Below the pieces are notes generated by a model, which had not been told where the DNA came from, ran no database searches, and worked only from the letters and a program-made list of their open reading frames with translations. The translations under genes and the position numbers were made by a program. Of a stretch of DNA of 64,000 bases, positions 55,588-63,650 are shown piece by piece. Location: NCBI RefSeq assembly GCF_019431355.1, contig NZ_CP080269.1, positions 3,686,501-3,750,500 of the forward strand. Reading direction: 5' to 3'. Positions within the stretch are counted from its first letter, which is position 1. Each line of letters begins with the position of its first letter. Source of the stretch: Paenibacillus sp. R14(2021). GTDB taxonomy: Bacteria; Bacillota; Bacilli; Paenibacillales; Paenibacillaceae.

Positions 55588-56223
55588 ATGCATATTGACC
55601 TCTATTCCGACGTTGTTTGTCCTTGGTGCCGCATCGGCAAGCAAAACCTGGCCCGAGCACTCGAGAAATGGGCGCAGATCAATGATGAACCGGTCACCGT
55701 CTCCTACCATGCGTATCAATTGGATCCCGACCTACCTGAGGAAGGCAGCAGCTTTAAAGAAGTCATGACCAGGAAAGCCGGCGGACCCGAGTCGATGAGA
55801 CGCGGCATCGAGCATCTGACCGGAGCTGGCGCAGCAGTCGGCGTCACGTTCCATTTTGATAAAATAAGCCGGATGCCAAATACTCGGCTTGCGCATCGCC
55901 TGGTTGCAATCCTTCCGGAAGATTCGAGGGAAACAGCGGTTGAGGCGCTGTTCAAAGCGTATTTCGAAGAAGGCATTGATATCGCGCAAATGCATGAAAT
56001 TATTGCGATAGCCGAACGGCTCGGCTTTGACGGAGCCGCAACGCGGACTCGGCTGGAACAAGGTGAGGGCGCGGAAAGCGTAGATGCTGACCTCAAGCGC
56101 GCACAGCAAATCGGCGTGACCGGCGTGCCGTTCTTCGTCTTCAACAATCGCTACGCGCTGTCCGGCGCCTATCCAGCCGAAGAGCTGCTTGGCTTGATGG
56201 GCGGCGCGCGAAGCGGCACCTAA
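55588..56223 (+). CDS. DsbA-family oxidoreductase (FrnE-like)
   Basis: A 211-residue cytosolic protein of the FrnE/2-hydroxychromene isomerase type within the DsbA family. It starts MHIDLYSDVVCPWCRIGK with a CPWC redox site, has the helical insertion (about 60-150), and the cis-proline loop IGVTGVPFFVFNNRYALSGA. Longer in-frame starts exist but would read into the divergent DUF72 promoter area; ATG 55588 gives the family length although its ribosome site is poor. Redox or isomerase substrates are unknown. Confidence 0.9.
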   Translation: MHIDLYSDVVCPWCRIGKQNLARALEKWAQINDEPVTVSYHAYQLDPDLPEEGSSFKEVMTRKAGGPESMRRGIEHLTGAGAAVGVTFHFDKISRMPNTRLAHRLVAILPEDSRETAVEALFKAYFEEGIDIAQMHEIIAIAERLGFDGAATRTRLEQGEGAESVDADLKRAQQIGVTGVPFFVFNNRYALSGAYPAEELLGLMGGARSGT

Positions 56224-56240
56224 ACTTCGTCTCGCGCTCG

Positions 56241-56304
56241 CAAAAAAACCGTTCTTCGGAAGGCTGGAGAGTCATGTCCAGCCCCGCGGGGAACGGTTTT
56301 TTTG
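56241..56304. terminator. Bidirectional terminator between the DsbA-like and SMR genes
   Basis: Arms AAAAAAACCGTTC (56242-56254) and GAACGGTTTTTTT (56291-56303) enclose a second imperfect stem. It serves the convergent genes on either side. Confidence 0.93.
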
Positions 56305-56363
56305 GGTTGCTGCGCTTCTTACGCTATCGCTTCGTCACGGCCTAGCTCGGCGCGAATCTTCCT

Positions 56364-56690
56364 TTATCCGTGCCCGCCGCTCGTAAATTTAAGTCCTGCC
56401 GCGCCGATGATGATCATCGCGATAAAGAGCAGCTTCCGCTTATCCTTGGATTCGCCGAATAGGAGCATCCCCAGAAGGACGCTGCCAATGGAACCGATTC
56501 CCGTCCAGATGGCATAGGCCGTGCTGATCGGAATTTCTTGCAGTGATCGTGATAAGCAGTAGAAGCTGACGAATCCCGAACAAAGTGCCAGCAGCGTACC
56601 CCTGGCATTTTTGAACCCGTTCGAAAGCTTGATCCCGGTTACGCCGCCGACCTCGCCAAGCCCGGACAGCAGTAAGAATAACCACGCCAT
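56364..56690 (-). CDS. Small multidrug resistance (SMR) family protein, second subunit
   Basis: A 108-residue four-helix protein. Helix 1 has the essential glutamate E13 in LLSGLGEVGGVTGIKLS, and helix 3 reads TAYAIWTGIGSIGSVLLGML. This matches the SugE/Gdx branch, whose known members export guanidinium and quaternary amines; paired genes like this often form heterodimers such as YkkCD. It follows its partner gene by 35 nt. I searched the 5' side of the pair and saw no guanidine riboswitch. Confidence 0.92.
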   Translation of the reverse strand: MAWLFLLLSGLGEVGGVTGIKLSNGFKNARGTLLALCSGFVSFYCLSRSLQEIPISTAYAIWTGIGSIGSVLLGMLLFGESKDKRKLLFIAMIIIGAAGLKFTSGGHG

Positions 56691-56725
56691 GGCGGAGCAC
56701 CTCCTTGTTCTTCATGTTGGTTTTA

Positions 56726-57091
56726 TTATTCCGATGTCTGTTCCGGCTTAGCTGCCACTTGCTCCGCTTCCCCTTTGCCCGAAATCACCTTCAAGCCCAC
56801 GATACCGCCGACCAGCAGCGCGATAAAGAACAGCTTGAACACGCTTGCGGGCTCATCCAGCAGCACGATGCCGACGATGACCGTGCCCACCGTTCCAATT
56901 CCCGTAAAGACGGCATAGGCCGTCCCGACCTCGATCCGGCGCATCGCTCTTGCGAAACAGAAGAAGCTAACCGCTAACAGTGTAATCGTAATAACGCTCG
57001 GCAGCCATTTGGTAAACCCTTCAGACGCCTGGAGCCCGGAGGCCCATGCGACTTCAAGCAGCCCCGCGAGCAGCAAATACAACCACGCCAC
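56726..57091 (-). CDS. Small multidrug resistance (SMR) family protein, first subunit
   Basis: A 121-residue four-helix protein with E13 in LLLAGLLEVAWASGLQAS and helix 3 TAYAVFTGIGTVGTVIVGIV, plus a polar tail of about 15 residues. It is 6 nt after the TetR regulator stop and before the second SMR gene. The pair is expected to act as one dual-topology or heterodimeric exporter of small cationic compounds. Confidence 0.92.
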   Translation of the reverse strand: MAWLYLLLAGLLEVAWASGLQASEGFTKWLPSVITITLLAVSFFCFARAMRRIEVGTAYAVFTGIGTVGTVIVGIVLLDEPASVFKLFFIALLVGGIVGLKVISGKGEAEQVAAKPEQTSE

Positions 57092-57097
57092 GATGCC

Positions 57098-57694
57098 TCA
57101 CCCTCTCGTTCCCGCGTATTCCTGTTTCATCGCATCCCGCATCCAATCCCACAGCAACGCCTGCCGTGTTCGATAGCGAGCGGAATCGTACAATTTATGC
57201 TCCACCAGCAATCCGTCGAGCAGCGCATAGAACAGCGCGAGCAGACGCTCAGCCTGCTCGTCGCTGCACCTGCCTGGCTGCGCGCACGCATGAAGCAGCT
57301 TCATTAAGACAACCGTAAACGCATCCTCATAGGCCGTAAACTTCTCTCGCAGCCGCTCCTCCAGCTTGCGAGGCGGCATGAGCATCGTTCGTTTCAGAAA
57401 CGACTGCCCTTTCGAGAGACCATCCAAATCGGTGAAGAAGCGGAATATCGTATAAAACCGCTCTATGGGCAGCTGATGCTCCGTTTCTGTAAGCAGCATC
57501 GTAAACTTCTCGAACTCTTCATGAATTGCATCCTCCAGCAGTGCAAGAAAGAGCTGCTCCTTGGAATCGAAATGCGCGTAAATCGACGGCGTCTTGATGC
57601 CGACAGACTTGGCAATCTCCGAGAGAGACACGCCCTCATAGCCCGATTCCGCGAACAGCGTCAGCGCGGCTTGTTTCAATCGGTTCGCTGTCAT
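57098..57694 (-). CDS. TetR-family repressor of the SMR pair
   Basis: A 198-residue regulator. The N-terminal helix-turn-helix reads ALTLFAESGYEGVSLSEIAK and TPSIYAHFDSKEQLFL; the C-terminal ligand domain is family-typical and not more specific. AGGGGAG is 8 nt before the ATG. It is the first gene of an operon with two SMR exporters and has an inverted repeat upstream, so ligand-induced export is the likely role. Confidence 0.92.
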   Translation of the reverse strand: MTANRLKQAALTLFAESGYEGVSLSEIAKSVGIKTPSIYAHFDSKEQLFLALLEDAIHEEFEKFTMLLTETEHQLPIERFYTIFRFFTDLDGLSKGQSFLKRTMLMPPRKLEERLREKFTAYEDAFTVVLMKLLHACAQPGRCSDEQAERLLALFYALLDGLLVEHKLYDSARYRTRQALLWDWMRDAMKQEYAGTRG

Positions 57695-57734
57695 TTGGCT
57701 CGCTCCCCTTAATTTGTATCGATCACCCAGACAG

Positions 57735-57750
57735 ACTAACGAACGTTAGT
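57735..57750 (-). promoter_or_regulatory. Operator-like inverted repeat upstream of the TetR gene
   Basis: ACTAAC-N4-GTTAGT, a perfect repeat with TetR-like spacing, lies 41 nt upstream of the TetR start codon. It resembles the TAACTAACGTTAGTTA-type operators of QacR/AcrR-like repressors. Confidence 0.65.
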
Positions 57751-57904
57751 TAGCAATAGATGCAATAATAAACGGATCAAGATGCGGTGTCAAGGGGTAC
57801 CGCACGGAGGCGCAGGCAGTCTTCGCAACCAAGCTGCTCCAGCTTCGCCTAGGTGTCAGCTTCTTAATTTAGCTTGAGAAAATTCGGCATTTTATATTAT
57901 TATG

Positions 57905-57918
57905 TAATTACGTAATTA
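57905..57918 (+). promoter_or_regulatory. Perfect 14-bp palindrome upstream of the ArsR-GHKL gene
   Basis: TAATTACGTAATTA is its own reverse complement and sits 25 nt before the ATG, inside an A/T-rich stretch that also contains TATTAT and a possible TTGAGA -35 box. ArsR-type dimers often bind such sites. Confidence 0.6.
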
Positions 57919-57943
57919 AATAATAATTATTCGAGGTGAGTCC

Positions 57944-59041
57944 ATGAATCAACAACGGGATTATGGCACCGAATTAGATGTGTTGAAAGAACAGTTCGAA
58001 CGGCTGCAGGAGCAGCTGGACCGCATAACCGGCACCCGGCCGAGGACGGAAGCGATTGCGGCCGGAGCCGCGGAAGATTCGCCGCGCGGGACCATCCATT
58101 TCGCCGGTTCCTTCCGTCAGGGAGACGGCCTGCTTAAATGGGAAGCTCAGGAGCGGGCTGCCGAGGAGCTGCTGCAGTTCGACAGCGAAAGCACGGCGAA
58201 GATTCTGGCGGCGCTCGGTCATAAGCAGCGGCTCGATATTCTTCGAGCGCTGCTCGGGAAGCCGCAGACGGGGGCCGCTCTCGTGGAGCAGCTGCAAATG
58301 GGCACGACCGGGCAGCTCTACCATCATATCAAGGCGCTCGCCGGCGCCGACCTGCTGCAGCAGGAAGAACGAGGCGGCGCTTACACCGTACAGCCTTCGC
58401 GGCTGCTTCCCATTCTGCTGCTGCTTTCCGCATCGCATGATCTGCGGGAAACGAGCGATTACTTGGATATGACGGCCGTGCGCGACCAAGCCGGCGATTA
58501 TTTAGGCAGCGCATCAGCCGGTAAATACGATCCCCATATCCTGCTGTGGGCTGTGCTTGAGAACAGCATCATGGAGCATGAAGCCGGATTTTGCTCGGAG
58601 GTGAATCTATTTCTGCATGCGGACGGCACCGTCACGATTGCCGACAACAGCCGAGGCATTCCTGTTTCGCTGCTCTCCGGTACGGGTAAAACCTGGCTCC
58701 ATACCGTTATGACCGATCTCCAGCAGCTATTCATTCGCGGTGCGGTAGTAACCGTGCCGGGAAGCGCCAAAGGCATCAACATCGCCGTCGTCAATGCCAT
58801 GACGTCCAGGCTGCAGGTCGAAGCGCGCCGCGAAGGCGTCATTGTGCGGCAGAGCTATAAGCACGGCATCCCTCAGCACCCGCCGCTGACGATCGGCGTT
58901 ACGGGAGAGACCGGCACCAGCGTCACTCTCGAGCCGGACGCCGAGCTCTTCACCGGTGCGTTCGACAGCGGGCAAATCATGCAGCGCGCCGAAGAAATCA
59001 TGACCGCCTTCCCCAATCTGACTGTCCGCATGCACACGTAA
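57944..59041 (+). CDS. ArsR-type winged helix fused to a GyrB/ParE-like ATP-binding domain
   Basis: A 365-residue fusion. Residues 8-30 are a predicted coiled coil; 80-150 form an ArsR winged helix ([49 protein letters not shown]). Residues about 193-365 follow the GyrB/ParE N-terminal ATPase order: [17 protein letters not shown] with Asn207, DNSRGIP with Asp234, [20 protein letters not shown], and [16 protein letters not shown] with Thr325. The base glutamate of GyrB (Glu42) aligns with Ala203, and the glycine-rich lid is short, so ATP may be bound but hydrolysis should be weak or absent. GAGGTGA precedes the ATG. It is followed by ynfA. Confidence 0.85.
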   Translation: MNQQRDYGTELDVLKEQFERLQEQLDRITGTRPRTEAIAAGAAEDSPRGTIHFAGSFRQGDGLLKWEAQERAAEELLQFDSESTAKILAALGHKQRLDILRALLGKPQTGAALVEQLQMGTTGQLYHHIKALAGADLLQQEERGGAYTVQPSRLLPILLLLSASHDLRETSDYLDMTAVRDQAGDYLGSASAGKYDPHILLWAVLENSIMEHEAGFCSEVNLFLHADGTVTIADNSRGIPVSLLSGTGKTWLHTVMTDLQQLFIRGAVVTVPGSAKGINIAVVNAMTSRLQVEARREGVIVRQSYKHGIPQHPPLTIGVTGETGTSVTLEPDAELFTGAFDSGQIMQRAEEIMTAFPNLTVRMHT

Positions 59042-59063
59042 CGGCCGAAAGGAGCCTCTCCTG

Positions 59064-59393
59064 ATGATGAACACCATCTTACTCTTCCTTCTGGCCGGAC
59101 TCGCTGAAATCGGAGGCGGCTACCTTGTCTGGCTGTGGCTGAAGGAAGCCAAGCCGCTCTGGTTCGGGCTCGTCGGCAGCCTCATCCTGATCGCGTACGG
59201 CGTCATTCCCACCTTGCAAAGCTTCCCGTCCTTCGGCCGTGTATACGCCGCTTACGGCGGGGTGTTCATCGTGCTCGCCGTGCTGTGGGGCTGGCTGGTT
59301 GACCGCAAAACGCCGGATCTCTACGACTGGATCGGCGCTGCGGTCTGCATCGCCGGTGTGTCCATCATGCTGTGGGCACCCCGCGGCGGCTGA
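59064..59393 (+). CDS. ynfA: YnfA/UPF0060 small membrane protein
   Basis: A 109-residue four-helix protein of the UPF0060 family, related in fold to SMR exporters. It shows [21 protein letters not shown] (with the membrane glutamate) and [21 protein letters not shown], then [20 protein letters not shown] is 9 nt before the first of two ATGs. It is 22 nt downstream of the ArsR-GyrB fusion gene and so is its likely target. Export of organic cations is known for some YnfA proteins and only inferred here. Confidence 0.92.
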   Translation: MMNTILLFLLAGLAEIGGGYLVWLWLKEAKPLWFGLVGSLILIAYGVIPTLQSFPSFGRVYAAYGGVFIVLAVLWGWLVDRKTPDLYDWIGAAVCIAGVSIMLWAPRGG

Positions 59394-59399
59394 GGCAAA

Positions 59400-59429
59400 C
59401 AAAAAAAGACCGGGCCATCGCCCGGTCTT
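59400..59429. terminator. Terminator between ynfA and the GTP cyclohydrolase gene
   Basis: Perfect 10-bp arms AAGACCGGGC/GCCCGGTCTT with a 4-nt loop. On the minus strand seven T follow; on the plus strand a short T-rich tail follows. It serves both convergent genes. Confidence 0.92.
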
Positions 59430-59439
59430 CGTTCTTGCC

Positions 59440-60210
59440 TTACGGTATCGTTAATTCCTCGTTAAAATGCCCGGAACGATTGACTTTGGTCTCCAAATAT
59501 TTGCGGTTAAACTCCGATATATCTCCCCACAGCGGAATCCGGCCATCCACATTCATGCCGGACGCCTTGAGTGCTTCAAGCTTGCGCGGATTATTCGTAA
59601 TCAGCGTCACCGGCTTGCTGCGAAGATGCTTCAGCACAAGCAAGGTATCGTCATAACTGCGCGTGTCGTCCTTGAAGCCGAGCTCCAGGTTCGCTTCCAC
59701 CGTATCATAGCCCTTCTCCTGCAGCAGATACGCCATCGCTTTGCTGAACAGCCCGATGCCGCGGCCCTCGTGGTTTGACAAGTAGAACAGCGCACCCGCG
59801 CCGTGGGACGCAATCATTTTCATGGACTGATGCAGCTGGAATCCGCAGTCGCATCGCTTGCTGCCGAAGATATCGCCCGTATGGCAAATGCTGTGCATGC
59901 GGATGAGCGCTTCGGGACTGTTCTCAAAATCCCCGTGCACCAGCACGCTCGACTGCTGCTTCTCCGCCAAATTGGACGCCGATAGCTGCTCGATGATAAA
60001 TTCCGTCCGCTCTGTCTCTTTGCAGCCGCCTTCTGTATGAACGAGATCCTTACAGGGCAGCCAGCAGTACCATTTGAAGAGAACCGTTTCTCCGTCTAAA
60101 TTGACAGGCAGGTTGATGGGACCTACCAAAATAATCGTTCCGTTCTTGCCTTTAATCGTCTCGATGTTTTGATCCAACAGGGAAACAATGCTTTCATCTA
60201 TGGCCGGCAT
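59440..60210 (-). CDS. ribA: GTP cyclohydrolase II, stand-alone
   Basis: A 256-residue enzyme opening GTP to 2,5-diamino-6-ribosylamino-pyrimidinone phosphate, the first riboflavin step. The zinc cysteines are in CHTGDIFGSKRCDCG, the catalytic loop is LSNHEGRGIGLFSK, and ITNNPRKLEAL follows. No DHBP synthase domain is fused, and no rib genes are adjacent, unlike the usual RibAB of Bacillales. AAGGAGG precedes the ATG. A CCTTCAC/GTGAAGG stem-loop (60244-60263) lies in the leader. A second, non-housekeeping role (for example making a GTP-derived cofactor) is possible. Confidence 0.88.
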   Translation of the reverse strand: MPAIDESIVSLLDQNIETIKGKNGTIILVGPINLPVNLDGETVLFKWYCWLPCKDLVHTEGGCKETERTEFIIEQLSASNLAEKQQSSVLVHGDFENSPEALIRMHSICHTGDIFGSKRCDCGFQLHQSMKMIASHGAGALFYLSNHEGRGIGLFSKAMAYLLQEKGYDTVEANLELGFKDDTRSYDDTLLVLKHLRSKPVTLITNNPRKLEALKASGMNVDGRIPLWGDISEFNRKYLETKVNRSGHFNEELTIP

Positions 60211-60334
60211 GATGAGTACCTCCTTGACGTAGATTGACTCTTCCCTTCACGTTAGTGTGAAGGAATGCACATGTAATTATTCGATCATAGCCAATTCAGG
60301 CCAAATAAGCCAGCCTGACTTTTTGGCAAGAGAC

Positions 60335-60386
60335 GAAAAGAGCCGTTCTGAAGGCACGCGAGGAGCGCACCTGCCCAGAACGACTC
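60335..60386 (-). terminator. Terminator after the NagZ-like gene
   Basis: Arms GAGCCGTTCTG (60340-60350) and CAGAACGACTC (60376-60386) with one mismatch, followed by TTTTCG on the minus strand. Confidence 0.8.
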
Positions 60387-60417
60387 GTATACGTCTAGCT
60401 TAACCCGAAGCCTTGGC

Positions 60418-61728
60418 TTAATGCGCCGCGACTGCCTTTTTGATCGTCGCATTGACGCCGCTCACGTCAGGGTTGCCGGGAATTCTCGCATCGCTCAGCT
60501 TGTATTTCATCTTCAGTGCCAGAATGCGTTTGACACTCTCATTAATTCTCTTCTCCGAGATGTCGCCCTTCTTCACGCTCTGCTTCAATGCCGTCAGCAC
60601 GGTGGCGGCATCCTCGTACCCGTGCGCGAGCAGCACGATATCACTGCCTGCCTTCACCGTCGTGACCGCCGCCTGCGCAAGCCCGAAATTTTTCGAGATC
60701 GCACCCATCGTCATGTCGTCTGTGATGACAACGCCTTTATAGCCCAGCTGCCCGCGCAACTCATCCGTAATAATCGTCTTCGATAGCGAAGCCGGAACAT
60801 TCTTATCGATTCTCGGGAAAAGGATGTGCGCAACCATCACCATGTCTACCCCATTCTGGACGGTAGCCTTGAACGGCACCCATTCGAACGCCTTTAGCTG
60901 CGCCAGGCTCTTATTTACCACCGGCAGCTCGAGATGGGAATCCACCGACGTATCGCCGTGCCCTGGAAAATGCTTCACTACCGGAATAACGCCTGCATCC
61001 TGAATCCCGTCCATGACAGCGAGGCCCATCTGCGTAACCCGCTTCGAGGTCGTGCCGTAGGAACGGTCGCCGATGACGGGATTGGCCGGATTGCTGTTAA
61101 TGTCGAGCACCGGGGCAAAATCCACGTTAAAGCCCATCAGCTTGCTCGCTTTCCCCAGCACGCCGCCGATCGTACCCGCATACGACACATCACCCGTATC
61201 GCCGATCGACCGTCCCGTCGGCAGCTTCAGCAAGCCGGGAAGCCGGCTCACCCGTCCGCCCTCCTGATCCACGGAAATGAACAGCGGCGAATGGTTCACT
61301 TTGTTCCATGCTTTCAGCTGATTGGTGTAAGCCGCCACGCCGGCAGGCGTCGTAACATTGCCTTTATAGAAAATAAAACCGCCGATATGCTGCTTCTCGA
61401 TCATGGCTCTCGCCTGCGCGCTTGGCGCGGTACCGTCCAGCCCCGCGATAATCATTGCGCCAAGCTTCTCGTCAAGCGACATCTTCTGCAGCTTCAGCGC
61501 GATCAATTCCTCCGTTGTCGGCACCTGCTGCACCGGCTGGGATGGCGGCTTCGAAGGCGGCTGCGCCGATGTTCCCTCGGACGGCTTCGGAGGTGTTGTT
61601 TGTTTGACCGGCGTTGTCCCTTGCCCTGGGGATGCTGAAGACGTCCCCCCGCTTCCGCTGCCGGCGGAACCGCAGCCGCTCATGACGCCCAAGGCAAGCG
61701 CCAAGACGGCAAGCTGTGTTTTTCTCAT
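60418..61728 (-). CDS. Beta-N-acetylhexosaminidase-like lipoprotein (NagZ/GH3 family)
   Basis: A 436-residue exported GH3 enzyme. The signal peptide has a lipobox VMSGC with C19, followed by a ~50-residue Ser/Gly/Pro/Thr linker, then the NagZ-type barrel: FISVDQEGGRVSRLPG, KHFPGHGDTSVDSHLELP (the catalytic His loop) and VVITDDMTMGAI with the catalytic Asp. It should remove GlcNAc from muropeptides at the cell surface, as in NagZ of Bacillales. ATG 61728 is chosen over an upstream ATG without a ribosome site. Confidence 0.92.
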   Translation of the reverse strand: MRKTQLAVLALALGVMSGCGSAGSGSGGTSSASPGQGTTPVKQTTPPKPSEGTSAQPPSKPPSQPVQQVPTTEELIALKLQKMSLDEKLGAMIIAGLDGTAPSAQARAMIEKQHIGGFIFYKGNVTTPAGVAAYTNQLKAWNKVNHSPLFISVDQEGGRVSRLPGLLKLPTGRSIGDTGDVSYAGTIGGVLGKASKLMGFNVDFAPVLDINSNPANPVIGDRSYGTTSKRVTQMGLAVMDGIQDAGVIPVVKHFPGHGDTSVDSHLELPVVNKSLAQLKAFEWVPFKATVQNGVDMVMVAHILFPRIDKNVPASLSKTIITDELRGQLGYKGVVITDDMTMGAISKNFGLAQAAVTTVKAGSDIVLLAHGYEDAATVLTALKQSVKKGDISEKRINESVKRILALKMKYKLSDARIPGNPDVSGVNATIKKAVAAH

Positions 61729-61837
61729 GTGAATCACCACTCGTTTCTTCGTTGTCTTCCTAGTCATACCCTAATGTACGAAGACGGAACCTTATTTTGT
61801 TGCAGTCCCCCTCAAAATTCCGCAGTCCAAGAAGACG

Positions 61838-61875
61838 CAAAAAGCCGTCTTCACTAACTCGGAGTGAAAACGGCT
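61838..61875 (-). terminator. Terminator after the alpha/beta hydrolase gene
   Basis: Arms AGCCGTCTTCACT (61843-61855) and AGTGAAAACGGCT (61863-61875) with one mismatch, followed by TTTTTG on the minus strand. Confidence 0.88.
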
Positions 61876-61890
61876 CAAACGTATGATCGA

Positions 61891-62718
61891 TTAAATCGTC
61901 CACAGACTCCAATCGCTGCGGCGCTTGCCGATCGTATCGATCCAGCGAAGCGAAGCTCCGAACAGCTCATCGCGGGAAGCTTTGCTCGAGAACGTATGGT
62001 CCCCCTGCAAAATCACTTCTTTATCGCAATTGCCTTCCTTGCGAAGCCAGAACATCTTCTGATATAAGAAGCAGTAGTCGACCGGAATGACCGTATCGGC
62101 CGTCCCGTGCACGATCAAGACATCGCCGCTGTACCCGCGAAGCTCCGTTAGCGGCTGATACTGTGCCAGCGAGTCGGTAAACCGCTTCGTGAACAGGTAG
62201 TGCATATAATCCGCCTTGCCGGCCGTTTCGATCTCTTCAATCGCTTTGGTACCAATGATATTGCGAATATCCATGAACGGGTGGGCGACCGGCGCCCACA
62301 GTACAAGCGACTTCACCCGCGAATCGCGGGCTGCCGTCAGCACCGCAACAGCGCCGCCGAGGCTGTGTCCGAGCAGGATAAGGCGCTCTGCATCGACGAG
62401 ATCCAGGCTGAGCGCATAGTCGATCACCGTGCGCGTCTGCGCAATCAGCTCATCCAGGCCGCCGCTGCCGTAGTCGCCGGTGCTCTCGCCGCAGCCGCCG
62501 TAATCGAAGCGAAGCACCAAGTAGCCGCTGCTCGTCAAGCGTTCCGCCGCTTCGACGAACAACCGGTCCGTCCCCATCCGATTGCCGATAAAGCCATGGG
62601 CAATAATGACGATCGGAAGTTTGGCGGGACGCTTAACCCCTGCATCTACGGCCGGATATTGAAGCACACCGGCTAGTTCGATATCGCCGCTCTTAATTGT
62701 TATGGTATGATTCATCAT
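61891..62718 (-). CDS. Alpha/beta hydrolase
   Basis: A 275-residue soluble serine hydrolase. Visible are the oxyanion region IIAHGFIGNRMGTD, the nucleophile elbow GHSLGG, VHGTADTVIPVDY with the acid residue and GDHTFSS with the catalytic histidine. The layout is that of small esterases or acyl-peptide hydrolase-like enzymes (YitV/BAAT type); the substrate is unknown. ATG 62718 follows AAGGTGG; ORF-extending GTG codons upstream lie within that site. Confidence 0.9.
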   Translation of the reverse strand: MMNHTITIKSGDIELAGVLQYPAVDAGVKRPAKLPIVIIAHGFIGNRMGTDRLFVEAAERLTSSGYLVLRFDYGGCGESTGDYGSGGLDELIAQTRTVIDYALSLDLVDAERLILLGHSLGGAVAVLTAARDSRVKSLVLWAPVAHPFMDIRNIIGTKAIEEIETAGKADYMHYLFTKRFTDSLAQYQPLTELRGYSGDVLIVHGTADTVIPVDYCFLYQKMFWLRKEGNCDKEVILQGDHTFSSKASRDELFGASLRWIDTIGKRRSDWSLWTI

Positions 62719-62738
62719 TGGCACCACCTTATTCCCTA

Positions 62739-62794
62739 TAATTCCTACCTACTTTGTTGGAATTAAGAATAGCACGGATTTCGGCAGTCGTCAA
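62739..62794 (-). promoter_or_regulatory. Promoter and operator-like repeat of the hydrolase gene
   Basis: TTGACG (62789-62794) and TATTCT (62766-62771) are 17 nt apart on the minus strand. Downstream of the -10, TAATTCC-N13-GGAATTA (62739-62765) is a perfect inverted repeat that could be an operator. Confidence 0.65.
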
Positions 62795-62807
62795 TTCCAT
62801 TTCATGC

Positions 62808-63503
62808 CTAATCACCAATATGCTTGAGCGCCTCGCGGACGCTAAGCGGCGACAGCGGCGTCTCCCGTACAAATGCGCGAACCGCGCCCGCATCCGTCTT
62901 GCCGTACTCCCGAAGCGCCCAGCCGATCGCCTTGCGGATGAAGAACTCCTCCTCATGCGCCGTGCGCCTAATCAGCGCGAACAGCAGCGCCGCGTCCGTG
63001 CGCCCTTTGTAGCCGAGCTGGAACAAAATCGCGCTGCGCCGCAGCCACAGGTTGTCCGAAGCAATCCATTTCTCCGTATAGGCCGGAATAAGCTCCGGAT
63101 GCATCGCGAAGAGGGCGCCTGCAAAATGACCAGCCAGCAGGTCGACCGTGTCCCACCAAGCATGCGTCGTAATCAGCATTTCGAGCAGCGCCGTTTGCTC
63201 AGGCGGCAGCTGCTTCTTGCGCTTCTCCATCAGCACCATAGCGGTATAATGAAACTCCCGCTCCGGCTGCGCCCACAGGTCTCTCACAACCGCTTCCAGC
63301 GTTTCGCCCTGCGGAAAGCCGTGCACCTTGGTGAACGTCTTCGTGAGCGCGGCCCGCTCCGGCGTCCGGATACCGAGAAAGGAAAACTGGTTTCGCATAT
63401 ATGCCGTCATACCCGCAGCCGTCTCGGCATCGCGATGTCCGCGCAGCAAGGTCTGCAGCTCAGCGCTGTAAGCCGCAGCGTCTTCCACTTTCACAGCCGC
63501 CAT
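62808..63503 (-). CDS. DNA alkylation repair protein (AlkD-like HEAT-repeat glycosylase)
   Basis: A 231-residue all-helical protein. The AlkD marks FSFLGIRTPERAALTK, AWWDTVDLLAGH with the Trp and Asp of the DNA-reading cleft, and FIRKAIGWALREYGKT with the second Trp are present. AlkD-type enzymes excise 3- and 7-alkylpurines without base flipping. AAGGAGG precedes the ATG. It is probably a single-gene unit, with TATAAT at 63557-63562 as candidate -10. Confidence 0.92.
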   Translation of the reverse strand: MAAVKVEDAAAYSAELQTLLRGHRDAETAAGMTAYMRNQFSFLGIRTPERAALTKTFTKVHGFPQGETLEAVVRDLWAQPEREFHYTAMVLMEKRKKQLPPEQTALLEMLITTHAWWDTVDLLAGHFAGALFAMHPELIPAYTEKWIASDNLWLRRSAILFQLGYKGRTDAALLFALIRRTAHEEEFFIRKAIGWALREYGKTDAGAVRAFVRETPLSPLSVREALKHIGD

Positions 63504-63556
63504 TGTCTCTGCCTCCTTGGCGCCGTCTACGCGTTCGCCATCGTTTACTCAAACCG

Positions 63557-63562
63557 ATTATA
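63557..63562 (-). promoter_or_regulatory. Candidate -10 box of the AlkD-like gene
   Basis: A perfect TATAAT on the minus strand lies 53 nt upstream of the ATG, just past the preceding stem-loop. The -35 box is weak. Confidence 0.45.
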
Positions 63563-63565
63563 GCA

Positions 63566-63597
63566 GAAGAGCCCCTCTTATTTCAGAGGAGCTCTTC
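63566..63597 (-). terminator. Stem-loop after the uroporphyrinogen-III synthase gene
   Basis: Arms GAAGAGCCCCTCT (63566-63578) and AGAGGAGCTCTTC (63585-63597) with one mismatch and a 6-nt loop. The T tail is short, so efficiency is uncertain. Confidence 0.7.
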
Positions 63598-63650
63598 AAG
63601 ATAGCCTATAGATAAACGATATTCAAGAGCACTACGTCCGGACAGCCTCC

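Noticed and set aside
57098..57943. Guanidine riboswitch upstream of the SMR pair
   Set aside because: The SMR pair is preceded by a TetR gene with an operator, and I could find no guanidine-I, II or III aptamer pattern.
60211..60340. FMN riboswitch upstream of the GTP cyclohydrolase gene
   Set aside because: The leader is short and has a single simple stem-loop; the conserved six-helix FMN element is not there.
62728..62956. A small minus-strand open frame overlapping the AlkD-like gene end
   Set aside because: It is Arg/Ser-rich, lies in another frame of a real gene and has no ribosome site.
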